The notes: generated by a model not told the origin, from the letters alone. Positions 1 through 6,475 are shown, counted from the first letter of the stretch. The stretch is 14,779 bases of DNA from JALYTZ01 sp036559125 (GCA_036559125.1 DATBTT010000040.1:1-14779), one strand, 5' to 3'. Numbers and translations are program-made.

Positions 1-93
1 CGCGATCTGCGCCCGGGTTTTCTTTCCCGCGAGGACAGCTCGGACCGCCTCGCGCTTGAACTCTGCACCAAATTGGCGCTTCTTGACTCCCAT
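1..93 (-). CDS. IS3-family transposase OrfA, N-terminal 31 codons only
   Basis: The minus strand from 93 reads MGVKKRQFGAEFKREAVRAV and continues in frame to the window edge without a stop. The F-x-x-E-F-K-R-E-A-V pattern is the start of the helix-turn-helix domain (HTH_Tnp_1) of IS3/IS911-type OrfA proteins. These bind the IS ends and, through programmed frameshifting, are fused to the DDE integrase OrfB. The ATG at 93-91 is preceded by AAAGGA at good spacing. Only the first part of the domain is present, and the OrfB half and any frameshift site lie outside, so it cannot be said whether the element is intact. Confidence 0.8.
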   Translation of the reverse strand, partial: MGVKKRQFGAEFKREAVRAVLAGKKTRAQIA

Positions 94-153
94 TCTGGTC
101 CTTTCGTTTTCACCGGCCCTTCGGGCCTAGAAAACTCTACACAATGGGGTCCA
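1..153 (-). mobile_element. End of an IS3-family insertion sequence, cut by the window edge
   Basis: This is the 5' end of an insertion sequence that continues beyond base 1. It carries the start of an IS3-type OrfA. Read on the minus strand, the sequence beginning at 153 is TGGACCCCATTGTGTAGAG, which has the terminal TG and overall look of an IS3-family inverted repeat. The outer boundary at 153 is an inference because the other end is not visible. A short hairpin (GGCCC-TTC-GGGCC, 115-127) lies in the leader ahead of OrfA. Just outside the boundary, at 157-169, the sequence matches the tail of the local intergenic repeat, so the element probably landed inside a repeat copy. Confidence 0.6.
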
Positions 154-161
154 CCCTAGGG

Positions 162-246
162 TGACGGGGCGATATGTCGCACCGCACAAAACCTCTGTCA
201 TGCTGACGGGTGATATGTCCACCCGAGCAAAAAACATCTGTCATGC
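162..246. repeat. Imperfect tandem repeat, about 42 bp, two copies
   Basis: Copy one (162-203) and copy two (204-246) share TGACGGG, GATATGTC, a CACC-rich segment, a run of A and CTGTCATGC in the same order with a few substitutions and small indels. Each copy joins the tail of the local palindromic repeat (GTGACGGG) to its head (TGTCATGC) through a conserved spacer. The tandem copy probably arose by slippage or recombination between repeat ends. No coding function is evident. Confidence 0.6.
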
Positions 247-294
247 TGAGCTGTCGAAGCATGCGCGCCCTTCGACAGGCTCAGGGTGACGGGG
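239..294. repeat. REP-like palindromic intergenic repeat, complete copy
   Basis: The left arm CTGAGCTGTCGAAG (246-259) and right arm CTTCGACAGGCTCAG (270-284) are near-perfect inverted complements, flanked by TGTCATG on the left and GGTGACGGGG on the right. The unit could form a long hairpin. Units of this kind are widespread dispersed repeats in bacterial genomes and are often mis-called as short proteins containing AELVEA. Here it lies downstream of the last gene of the minus-strand cluster, where it might slow 3' mRNA decay or weakly terminate; that is inference. Confidence 0.75.
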
Positions 295-299
295 TTGTG

Positions 300-322
300 T
301 GTCATGCCGAGCTTGTCGAAGC
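300..322. repeat. REP-like repeat, left arm only
   Basis: GTCATGCCGAGCTTGTCGAAGC is a left arm of the same palindromic repeat, without its right arm. It sits between two fuller copies, in the same orientation. Confidence 0.65.
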
Positions 323-327
323 ACATC

Positions 328-415
328 TGTCATGCCGAGCTTGTCGAAGCATGCGTGCCGTTGCGAAAAGCTCGCTTCCGACAGACCCGCTGCGACGGGC
401 TCAAGGTGACGGGGG
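328..415. repeat. REP-like palindromic repeat, diverged copy with longer loop
   Basis: The left arm TGTCATGCCGAGCTTGTCGA (328-347) continues into AGCATGCGTGCC. A diverged right half (CCGACAG near 378, then GACGGGCTCAAGGTGACGGGG from 394) follows. The central part is longer and more diverged than in the copy at 239-294. It ends 3 bases before the stop codon of the iron-sulfur protein gene (418-420), so it lies in that gene's 3' untranslated region. Confidence 0.65.
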
Positions 416-417
416 AG

Positions 418-690
418 TTAGGCTTTTGCGCTGTAGGCGGTGCACCAGCCTTTGGGGCTGATCGAGCCGGCCACGACTTTGCATTGGCCCATCGCGGTTT
501 TGTTCTTACCTGGAATGAAGAGAGAGCATCCGCTGCACTGCTGTTTGCCCTTCGGGTGATCTTGGTACTTAAATTGCGACTTCGGCGACTTCGCTTCGGC
601 CGTGGCGGGCATCTCGATGATGGCTGCGGCGAGCGCGGGCAGCACGATGAGCGATTTGAGGACGTCGGAGCGAGTAAATTTGCGATCCAT
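418..690 (-). CDS. High-potential iron-sulfur protein (HiPIP), exported
   Basis: A 90-residue precursor of a periplasmic one-electron carrier with a single [4Fe-4S] cluster. Four cysteines at 52, 55, 70 and 83 (C-x2-C-x14-C-x12-C) follow the HiPIP pattern, with an upstream YQ at 42-43 and a Gly-Trp before the last cysteine. The N-terminus is a signal peptide (hydrophobic about 10-28, likely cleavage near AEA-K at 31-34). It contains T-R-S-D-V-L-K at 6-12, which resembles a Tat motif lacking its second arginine. The start is the ATG at 690, with GGAGG 7 bases ahead; an earlier in-frame start at 735 has no such support. It lies 71 bases after the permease, in the same orientation, behind an inverted repeat, so it may be the operon's last gene or a separate unit. 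Its redox partner is unknown. Confidence 0.88.
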   Translation of the reverse strand: MDRKFTRSDVLKSLIVLPALAAAIIEMPATAEAKSPKSQFKYQDHPKGKQQCSGCSLFIPGKNKTAMGQCKVVAGSISPKGWCTAYSAKA

Positions 691-715
691 TGCGGGGCCT
701 CCAAAGAGAATGATT

Positions 716-742
716 GCGGTAGTTCGTTTACCCATCTACCGC
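716..742 (-). other. Inverted repeat between permease and HiPIP genes
   Basis: GCGGTAG (716-722) and CTACCGC (736-742) are perfect complements separated by 13 bases. The hairpin would form in minus-strand mRNA after the permease stop (762) and before the HiPIP ribosome-binding site (GGAGG near 698-702). No U-run follows, so it is not a standard intrinsic terminator. It could be an mRNA processing or stability element, a weak attenuator or a protein site. Confidence 0.45.
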
Positions 743-761
743 GTTAATCACGAAGGTTCCC

Positions 762-2159
762 TCAAACGTGCGGCTTTTCGAATACCGGCGTTTCAACCGG
801 TTCCACCGGCGCCGGTGCGCGCGAAAGGCGGTGCGAAAACCATGCCCAGCCCACCAGCACGTACGCGATGAACGCGTATGGAAACAGATTGCTCGGCGGC
901 GCGGGCACGGGATAAAACAGCGTCACCGCCGGCACGAGCAAGAAGACGACGGCCAGCACGGACACGACGACATCCGGCACGCGCAGCACATCGACCCGGC
1001 GGACGTACAGCGGTGCGGCGATTGCGATCAGTGCGTAGATAACGATGAAGCCAAACGAACTCAGCGTACCGGCATAGTTGAAGATATCCTCGGGACCGAC
1101 ATGACGCGCGAGCAGCACGACTGCCGTCAACAGCATCGCGCCGATGCTCGCGGCGATTCCGACATACGGCGTTTTGTGGCGCGGCTGAATGATCGCGGCC
1201 GCTTGCGGGAACAGATTCTTGCGCGCCATCGCAAGCACGATGCGTCCCGCGGTCGAGACGCACGCGAGGCACACGGAAAACGCGCTGAAGAGCGCCCCGA
1301 TCGTAATCGGCACCTTCAAATAGCCGACTTGCAGCAACTGCGCGAGCGACCCGAGCGGCGAGCTCAGTTTGTCGAGCGACGTTGCCGAGCCGCGAAGGCC
1401 GACGATCTCCGCGTATGTCGCCGTGATGAAAAAGGCGCTTGCCAGCAACACGCTCCAAATAACCGCTCGCGGAATCGTCACCTTCGGTCGCTGCGCTTCC
1501 TCGCCGAACGCGGTGGCGCTCTCGAAGCCGACTAAACTAAAGATCGCCGTCGCGATGCCGAGGCCGATGTTCGCGGGGCGCACGCCCGTCAGATGCAGCT
1601 GCGCCGTGTCGATCGTCAAACCATGTTTGAAGAATACGATACCGACCAGCACGCAAATGATGCCGACCGAGACGCTTTCGAGCGCGAGCATCACGATCGC
1701 CGAGAGTTGCACGTCGCGATACGCGAGTTGCCAGACAATGACCGCCATGACGACGAGTACGAGCACCTCGGGAGCGTGCCAACCGATCGAACTCAGCAGT
1801 TGCTCGACGAACAGCGTCATCGCGCCGAGCACGGCCATGCCGACGAGCACGTACGCCCAGATGAGCGACCAGCCCGCGAGCGCCCCGAGCGTAGGCCCGA
1901 GATTCTCCGCCGCGTAGCCGTACATCGAACCCGCCGAACTCGAGCGTTTGGCGAATTGATTGAGATTCAGCGCCACGAAGAGCAGCATGATGCCGCCGAA
2001 GACGTAGGCGAGCCACGTGCCGTTGCCGGCGTTGGCGTACATGTACGGCGCGATCAGCACCGGCGTCATGCTCGGGCCGATCAGCGCGACCGACGTCGCC
2101 AGCACTTCGATAAAGCTCAGCGAGCCGGTGCGCAGCGATACGGGTTCTCGTGCGGTCAT
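762..2159 (-). CDS. APC-family amino acid/polyamine permease
   Basis: A 465-residue inner-membrane transporter of the amino acid-polyamine-organocation superfamily. Hydrophobic segments run through the protein, consistent with about 12 membrane helices. Family landmarks are GPSMTPV near 28-34 in helix 1, SSAGSMYGYAAENLG at 74-88, and the signature FSLVGFESATAFGEEAQRP at 207-225 followed by IPRA. The ATG at 2159 overlaps the upstream dehydrogenase stop by 4 bases (ATGA), which suggests translational coupling; a longer reading to 2327 would overlap that gene heavily and adds no recognisable sequence. Cotranscription with a patA-like aminotransferase, an aminoaldehyde dehydrogenase and gabT points to putrescine, GABA or a related amine as substrate. 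The sequence alone does not settle the substrate. Confidence 0.87.
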   Translation of the reverse strand: MTAREPVSLRTGSLSFIEVLATSVALIGPSMTPVLIAPYMYANAGNGTWLAYVFGGIMLLFVALNLNQFAKRSSSAGSMYGYAAENLGPTLGALAGWSLIWAYVLVGMAVLGAMTLFVEQLLSSIGWHAPEVLVLVVMAVIVWQLAYRDVQLSAIVMLALESVSVGIICVLVGIVFFKHGLTIDTAQLHLTGVRPANIGLGIATAIFSLVGFESATAFGEEAQRPKVTIPRAVIWSVLLASAFFITATYAEIVGLRGSATSLDKLSSPLGSLAQLLQVGYLKVPITIGALFSAFSVCLACVSTAGRIVLAMARKNLFPQAAAIIQPRHKTPYVGIAASIGAMLLTAVVLLARHVGPEDIFNYAGTLSSFGFIVIYALIAIAAPLYVRRVDVLRVPDVVVSVLAVVFLLVPAVTLFYPVPAPPSNLFPYAFIAYVLVGWAWFSHRLSRAPAPVEPVETPVFEKPHV

Positions 2160-3688
2160 CGCTCGTTGCTGAACCAGCCGCTCGGCTCGACGGCGAGGTT
2201 CACGTTGATCTGTTTGACTTCGGTGTACGACTCGTATCCGTACGTGCCGAGTTCGCGACCGGTTCCCGACTGCTTGTAGCCGCCCCAGGGCGCTTCGTTG
2301 TACGTGGGATGATAGGTGTTGACCCACGTGATCCCGGCGCGCAATTTACGAATCACGCGTTGCGCTTTGGCGCCGTCTTGCGTGAAGACCGCGGCCGCGA
2401 GTCCGTACACCGTGTCGTTGGCAAGCGCCACCGCCCCGGCTTCATCTTTGAAGGTTTGAACGACGAGCACCGGCCCGAATATCTCTTCCTGAACGATGCG
2501 CATGCGCGGCGTGGTCTGCGTGAACACCGTGGGCTGGACGAAATTTCCGCGATCGCCGATGCGCTTGCCGCCGCACGCCAGATGCGCGCCTTCGTCGATA
2601 CCGATCTTGATGTAGCCTTCGACTTTCTCCATGTGCGCGCGCGATATCAACGGACCCATCTCGGTGCGCGGATCGAAGCCGTCGCCGACGCGAATCTGTT
2701 TTGCGCGCTCCAGCAGCCGCTCGACAAAACGGTCGTGCAGCGAGGATTCGAGCAGCAAACGCGAACCGGCCGAACAGACTTGTCCGCTGTTTGCGTAAAT
2801 GCCGAAGAGCGCGTAATCGACGGCCGTGTCGAAGTCCGCGTCGGCAAACACGACGTTCGGCGACTTACCGCCGAGTTCGAGCGTCGTTTTCTTCAAGTTG
2901 CCCGTCGCCGCGCGCGCGATCGACCGGCCGGTGGCGGTGCCGCCGGTAAACGCGATTTTATCGACATGGTGGCTCTCGGCCAGCGCCGCGCCCACCGTCG
3001 GGCCGGCTCCAAGCACGATCTGCACGACTCCCGGCGGAAACTCCAGTTCTTCGAAAATCATCGCCAGTCGCAGCGCCGTGAGCGGCGTCAATTCGGACGG
3101 CTTGAGGATGCACGTGTTGCCGGCGGCCAGCGCCGGAGCGAGCTTCCACGCCGCCATCAACAGCGGATAATTCCATGGAATGATTTGCGCGCACACGCCG
3201 ACGGGCTCGCGCACGACGAACGTCTGCGACGGAGCCGGAACGTCGAAGGTCTGGCCGTGCGGTTTGGTTGCCAGTCCCGCGTAGTAGCGGAAGCAATTCG
3301 CGGCGTCGGTGACGTCGTATTCGGTTTCGCGCAACGGTTTGCCGTTGTTGAGCGTCTCGATGCGCGAGAACTCGGTTGCGTGTTCTTCAATCGCGTCGGC
3401 GACGCGAAAGAGCAGTCGCGCGCGATCGAGTGCGGAGACGTCGCGCCACGGGCCGGTATCGAATGCGGCGCGGGCGCTCGTGACCGCACGCGCCGCATCG
3501 TCGGCGGTGCCTTCGGCCACGACGGCCACCACTTCTGCGTTTGCGGGATTGAGCAGCGTGCGCGTTCGGCCGTCGGACGCGTCGCACCAGCGGCCGTCCA
3601 GATACATGAGCAACGCGTCACCCGAGCGCGGAAGATTGCGTAGCAGTTGCTCCGGGTCGACGCGCGGTCCCGCGGAAATCGTGTTCAT
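2156..3688 (-). CDS. NAD-dependent aminoaldehyde/betaine-aldehyde dehydrogenase
   Basis: A 510-residue cytoplasmic aldehyde dehydrogenase. The oxyanion asparagine lies in PWNYP (N173), the general base in LELGGKSP (E271) and the catalytic cysteine in SGQVCSAGSR (C305). The 34-residue E-to-C spacing is the family standard. KPSE at 196-199 keeps the glutamate that favours NAD+. From memory, motifs such as GQVCSAGSR, MRIVQEEIFGPV and APWGGYKQSG resemble Bacillus GbsA and plant betaine/aminoaldehyde dehydrogenases. Next to a putrescine aminotransferase, the most economical role is 4-aminobutanal to GABA (PatD-like), although betaine aldehyde or 3-aminopropanal are possible. The ATG at 3688 follows the patA-like stop by 2 bases, and its 3' end overlaps the permease start. 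Confidence 0.9.
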   Translation of the reverse strand: MNTISAGPRVDPEQLLRNLPRSGDALLMYLDGRWCDASDGRTRTLLNPANAEVVAVVAEGTADDAARAVTSARAAFDTGPWRDVSALDRARLLFRVADAIEEHATEFSRIETLNNGKPLRETEYDVTDAANCFRYYAGLATKPHGQTFDVPAPSQTFVVREPVGVCAQIIPWNYPLLMAAWKLAPALAAGNTCILKPSELTPLTALRLAMIFEELEFPPGVVQIVLGAGPTVGAALAESHHVDKIAFTGGTATGRSIARAATGNLKKTTLELGGKSPNVVFADADFDTAVDYALFGIYANSGQVCSAGSRLLLESSLHDRFVERLLERAKQIRVGDGFDPRTEMGPLISRAHMEKVEGYIKIGIDEGAHLACGGKRIGDRGNFVQPTVFTQTTPRMRIVQEEIFGPVLVVQTFKDEAGAVALANDTVYGLAAAVFTQDGAKAQRVIRKLRAGITWVNTYHPTYNEAPWGGYKQSGTGRELGTYGYESYTEVKQINVNLAVEPSGWFSNER

Positions 3689-3690
3689 GC

Positions 3691-5061
3691 CTACCCTGCT
3701 TTCACGAAACGCGCCATCGAGCGCAGTGACTCGCGCAGCGCCTCGCAGACGTAATCGGCTTGTTCTTCGGTAATGGTGAGCGGCGGTTCGACGCGAACGA
3801 CGCGCGCGTTTACGAGCGTGCCCGCGACCAGGACTCCCCGGTCCAGCAAGTGTTTGCCGAGTTCGAACCCGGTCCTATGATCCACGAACTCGATCGCCAT
3901 CAGCAGCCCTTTGCCGCGCACGTTGACGACGAGATCTTCGTGCCCCGCGACGGCGTCCTTTAGGCCTTTCAAAAACCGCTCGCCCATCCAGGCGGCTCGC
4001 TCGGGAAGCCGTTCCTCGATCAACACGTTGATCGTCGCGATCGCCGCCGCGCACGCCAACGGGTTGCCACCGAACGTCGTCGTGTGCAGGAACGGATTGT
4101 TGAACAAGCGCGAGAACACGTCGCGCGTTCCGATGCACGCACCTGCCGGCACGACGCCGCCGCCGAAGGCTTTGGCCAGGCACAACAAGTCGGGCGTAAC
4201 GCCGTAATGCTCGCAGCAGAACATCTTGCCGGTGCGACCCATGCCGGTTTGCACTTCGTCGAAGATCAAGAGCGCGCCGTACTCGTCGCAGAGCGCGCGC
4301 ACCCCGGGCAAGTAATCGTCCGACGGAATGTTGACGCCGCCTTCACCTTGGATCGGCTCGAGCAATACCGCGCCGACGTCTTCGCCGACGGATTTACAGG
4401 TATTGAACATGCGCGCCAGCGCAACCAGACTATTGAACGGCACGTGCTCGATATTGGGCAGCATCGCGCCGAACGGCTTGCGGAACTCGGCCTTGGCGCT
4501 GGCCGAGAGCGAACCGTAGCTCTTGCCGTGAAATCCCTTGGTGGCGGCGACGATGGTTTGCTTTGCCGGATCGTACGCGCGCGCGAGTTTCAGGGCCGCT
4601 TCGACGGTCTCCGTTCCGCTATTGCAGAAAAACGAAAACTCGAGGCCGGGCGGCGTTATCATCGCGAGGGTTTTTGCGAGCATCGCGCGCAGCGGATCGA
4701 GCAGGTCTTGGCTGTGCAACGGCTGGCGGCGCAATTGATCGGTGACCGCCTTGACGACTTTCGGATGCCGGTGGCCGACGTTGAAAATGCCGAAGCCGCC
4801 CAGACAGTCGATGTATTCTTTGCCGGTTACGTCGCGATACGTGTTTGGTCCGGAGTCGGACCATTCGACCGCCGCCGATGCATGTTCGACCGACGTGGCT
4901 TTGCGATATTCGAGAAAGCCGGGGTTGACGTGGTCGCGGAACGATGCGACCGTTTCCTGCGTAATCCACGCGGCATCGTCGGACGTGATGCTCGGTTTGG
5001 CGATCAGGGCTAAAACGGCGTTTGTATAGTCGTAGACTTCCTGCGTCGAGCGTTCAAGAAT
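3691..5061 (-). CDS. patA: Putrescine aminotransferase-like class III transaminase, probable ATT start
   Basis: A 456-residue PLP enzyme closely resembling E. coli PatA (YgjG), which converts putrescine plus 2-oxoglutarate to 4-aminobutanal plus glutamate. Landmarks are NPGFLEYRK at 46-54, DCLGGFGIFNVGH at 85-97, QPLHSQDLLDPLRAMLAKTL from 113, FCNSGTE for phosphate binding, FDEVQTG (D268 against the pyridine nitrogen) and LAKAFGGG (Schiff-base lysine K297). The frame is open only from 5067, after an in-frame TGA at 5070-5068. It contains no ATG, GTG or TTG until a TTG at 4734, which would delete 109 conserved residues. ATT at 5061-5059 is preceded by AGAGGTGA with a 6-base spacer and gives the expected length (about 459 in E. 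coli). The gene overlaps the gabT stop by 8 bases, so reinitiation coupling is likely. Confidence 0.85.
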   Translation of the reverse strand: MLERSTQEVYDYTNAVLALIAKPSITSDDAAWITQETVASFRDHVNPGFLEYRKATSVEHASAAVEWSDSGPNTYRDVTGKEYIDCLGGFGIFNVGHRHPKVVKAVTDQLRRQPLHSQDLLDPLRAMLAKTLAMITPPGLEFSFFCNSGTETVEAALKLARAYDPAKQTIVAATKGFHGKSYGSLSASAKAEFRKPFGAMLPNIEHVPFNSLVALARMFNTCKSVGEDVGAVLLEPIQGEGGVNIPSDDYLPGVRALCDEYGALLIFDEVQTGMGRTGKMFCCEHYGVTPDLLCLAKAFGGGVVPAGACIGTRDVFSRLFNNPFLHTTTFGGNPLACAAAIATINVLIEERLPERAAWMGERFLKGLKDAVAGHEDLVVNVRGKGLLMAIEFVDHRTGFELGKHLLDRGVLVAGTLVNARVVRVEPPLTITEEQADYVCEALRESLRSMARFVKAG

Positions 5062-6349
5062 TTTGTTTCACCTCTGCGGATAGAATCGCGTCGCAACTCG
5101 CGGCTAGGCGCGCGAGCGCCGCGTCGAGGTCGCGATCGTCGATGACCAGTGGTACCAGAATGCGAATGACGTCGCCGCGACCGGCGAGCATGAGCAGCAG
5201 CCCCCGCTCGCGTGCCGCGTCGACGATGGCCTGGCCGTAACTGCTGCCGTCGGCGGCCGGGAGCAATTCCATGCCGACCATCGCGCCCAATCCGCGCACG
5301 TCGCCGATCTGCGGATAGCGCGCCTTCAGCGCGTGCAACGCCGCGAACAATCGCTCGCCGATGGTTCTCGCGCGCGCGAGAAATGCGTCGTCCATGATGT
5401 CGAACGACGCGAGCGCCGCCGCGCACGCGAGCGGATTGCCTGCGTACGTTCCGCCCAAGCCACCGGCTTCAGGCGCGTCCATTATTTCGGACTTGCCGAT
5501 GACGGCCGAGAGCGGCAAACCGCCCGCGATCGATTTGGCGACCGTAATCAGATCGGGCTCGACGCCGGCATGCTCGATTGCAAACATGCGGCCGGTGCGA
5601 CCGAAGCCGGTTTGGATCTCGTCGCAAACCAGCAGAATCCCGTGCGCGTCGGCAATGCGGCGTAACGCTTGTAAGAACGCAGGCGGCGCCGGAACGAAGC
5701 CGCCCTCGCCGAGAACCGGCTCGATGATGATCGCCGCCACGCGATCGGGCGAGACGTGCGCGCTGAAGAGTTCGTGCAGTGACGCCAGCGCGCGTTCGGT
5801 CGACCAGCCGTGATACTCGTTGGGAAACGGCGCGTGATAAATCTCGCTGCAGAACGGACCGAAGTGCTGCTTGTACGGAGCGTTTTTCCCGGTCATGGAC
5901 AGCGCGAGCAGCGTGCGCCCGTGATACCCGTATTGAAACGAAATCACGGCGGGACGCCGCGTGTATTCGCGCGCGATCTTGATCGCGTTTTCGGTCGCTT
6001 CCGAACCGGTCGTGAGTAACAGCGTTTTCTTGGGCGAGGGTCCGGGCGCCAGACGATTCAACGCTTCGGCGACCGCCACGTACGGTTCGTACATCGCCAC
6101 TTGAAAGCACGTGTGCGTGTAGCGCTCGGCCTGGCGGGTAATCGCCTCCACGATTTTCGGATGCGTGTGGCCCAGGTTGAGCACGCCGATGCCGCCGACG
6201 AAGTCGAAATATTCGCGACCATCGACGTCGACGACGCGCGACCCGTGCGCGCGCTCGACGAAGATGGGATGCGTGTTGCCGACGCCGCGCGGCACGCTCG
6301 CACTGCGGCGTTGCGCCAGCGATTCGCCGGCTGGACTGGCTAGCTGCAC
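5054..6349 (-). CDS. gabT: 4-aminobutyrate aminotransferase
   Basis: A 431-residue class III PLP transaminase matching E. coli GabT/PuuE, which turns GABA plus 2-oxoglutarate into succinate semialdehyde plus glutamate. Landmarks are QRRSASVPRGVGNTHPIF from 13, DFVGGIGVLNLGHTHPK at 49-65, TTGSEATENAIK at 113-124, YHGRT at 142-146, EPVLGEGGF at 210-218, CDEIQTGFGRTG (D243), and VAKSIAGG with Schiff-base lysine K272; GGTYAGNP occurs near 300. The chosen start is GTG at 6349-6347, preceded by GGAGAGGGAG with a 9-base spacer and giving the length of E. coli GabT (426). An upstream GTG at 6430 would run through the divergent control region and adds no family sequence. It is the first gene of the minus-strand operon. 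Related omega-transaminases (5-aminovalerate, beta-alanine) are alternatives. Confidence 0.9.
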   Translation of the reverse strand: MQLASPAGESLAQRRSASVPRGVGNTHPIFVERAHGSRVVDVDGREYFDFVGGIGVLNLGHTHPKIVEAITRQAERYTHTCFQVAMYEPYVAVAEALNRLAPGPSPKKTLLLTTGSEATENAIKIAREYTRRPAVISFQYGYHGRTLLALSMTGKNAPYKQHFGPFCSEIYHAPFPNEYHGWSTERALASLHELFSAHVSPDRVAAIIIEPVLGEGGFVPAPPAFLQALRRIADAHGILLVCDEIQTGFGRTGRMFAIEHAGVEPDLITVAKSIAGGLPLSAVIGKSEIMDAPEAGGLGGTYAGNPLACAAALASFDIMDDAFLARARTIGERLFAALHALKARYPQIGDVRGLGAMVGMELLPAADGSSYGQAIVDAARERGLLLMLAGRGDVIRILVPLVIDDRDLDAALARLAASCDAILSAEVKQNS

Positions 6350-6358
6350 GTGTGGAAA

Positions 6359-6368
6359 CTCCCTCTCC
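6359..6368 (-). promoter_or_regulatory. Ribosome-binding site fixing the gabT GTG start
   Basis: On the minus strand this reads GGAGAGGGAG, followed by 9 bases and then GTG at 6349. It supports the shorter start over the upstream GTG at 6430. Confidence 0.65.
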
Positions 6369-6397
6369 AGGAATGGGCTGCTTCCTAGTGTAACGGG

Positions 6398-6411
6398 TTG
6401 CGCGAGCGCAA
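6398..6411. promoter_or_regulatory. Palindromic operator candidate in the divergent region
   Basis: TTGCGC-GA-GCGCAA is a perfect inverted repeat (6-base arms, 2-base centre) in the 126-base gap between the divergent gabT and pucR-like starts. On the minus strand it lies just upstream of TACACT, a possible -10 element for the gabT operon, with no strong -35 visible. This position suits an activator or repressor site, most simply for the adjacent PucR-type regulator. The sequence does not prove binding. Two CACGTG palindromes (6347-6352 and 6415-6420) occur in the same region. Confidence 0.45.
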
Positions 6412-6434
6412 GACCACGTGCCCACGACACAATT

Positions 6435-6470
6435 TCTCCGTCCTTTTTGGGATTTTAGGACAAAAGGAGA
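6435..6470 (+). promoter_or_regulatory. Leader hairpin that would cover the regulator's ribosome-binding site
   Basis: TCTCC (6435-6439) plus GTCCT (6440-6444) can pair with AGGAC (6457-6461) and GGAGA (6466-6470), leaving an AAAA bulge. An alternative stem is TCCTTTT (6441-6447) with AAAAGGA (6462-6468). Both bury AGGAG at 6465-6469, the Shine-Dalgarno sequence of the regulator, whose start follows 6 bases later. It could limit translation of the regulator if transcription starts upstream of 6435. No riboswitch class is recognised. Confidence 0.4.
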
Positions 6471-6475
6471 GAGAG

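Noticed and set aside
154..415. CRISPR array
   Set aside because: The units are irregularly spaced, imperfect, partly tandem and without unique spacers of constant length; no cas genes are visible.
210..747. Two plus-strand open frames (210-461 and 286-747) with AELVEA- or CHAELVEA-like peptides
   Set aside because: They are translations of the palindromic intergenic repeats, and the second runs antisense through the HiPIP gene. This is a familiar false-positive pattern.
2160..2327. 56-residue N-terminal extension of the permease to 2327
   Set aside because: It overlaps conserved dehydrogenase sequence and is Arg-rich and unlike APC N-termini; the ATGA overlap at 2159 is a standard coupled start.
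2150..3643. 497-codon plus-strand open frame antisense to the GbsA-like dehydrogenase
   Set aside because: Composition is Arg/Ala-rich with no motifs, while the opposite strand has complete dehydrogenase active-site motifs.
6350..6430. Longer gabT starting at GTG 6430
   Set aside because: It would place the operator palindrome and the SD for GTG 6349 inside coding sequence and adds 27 residues not found in GabT proteins.
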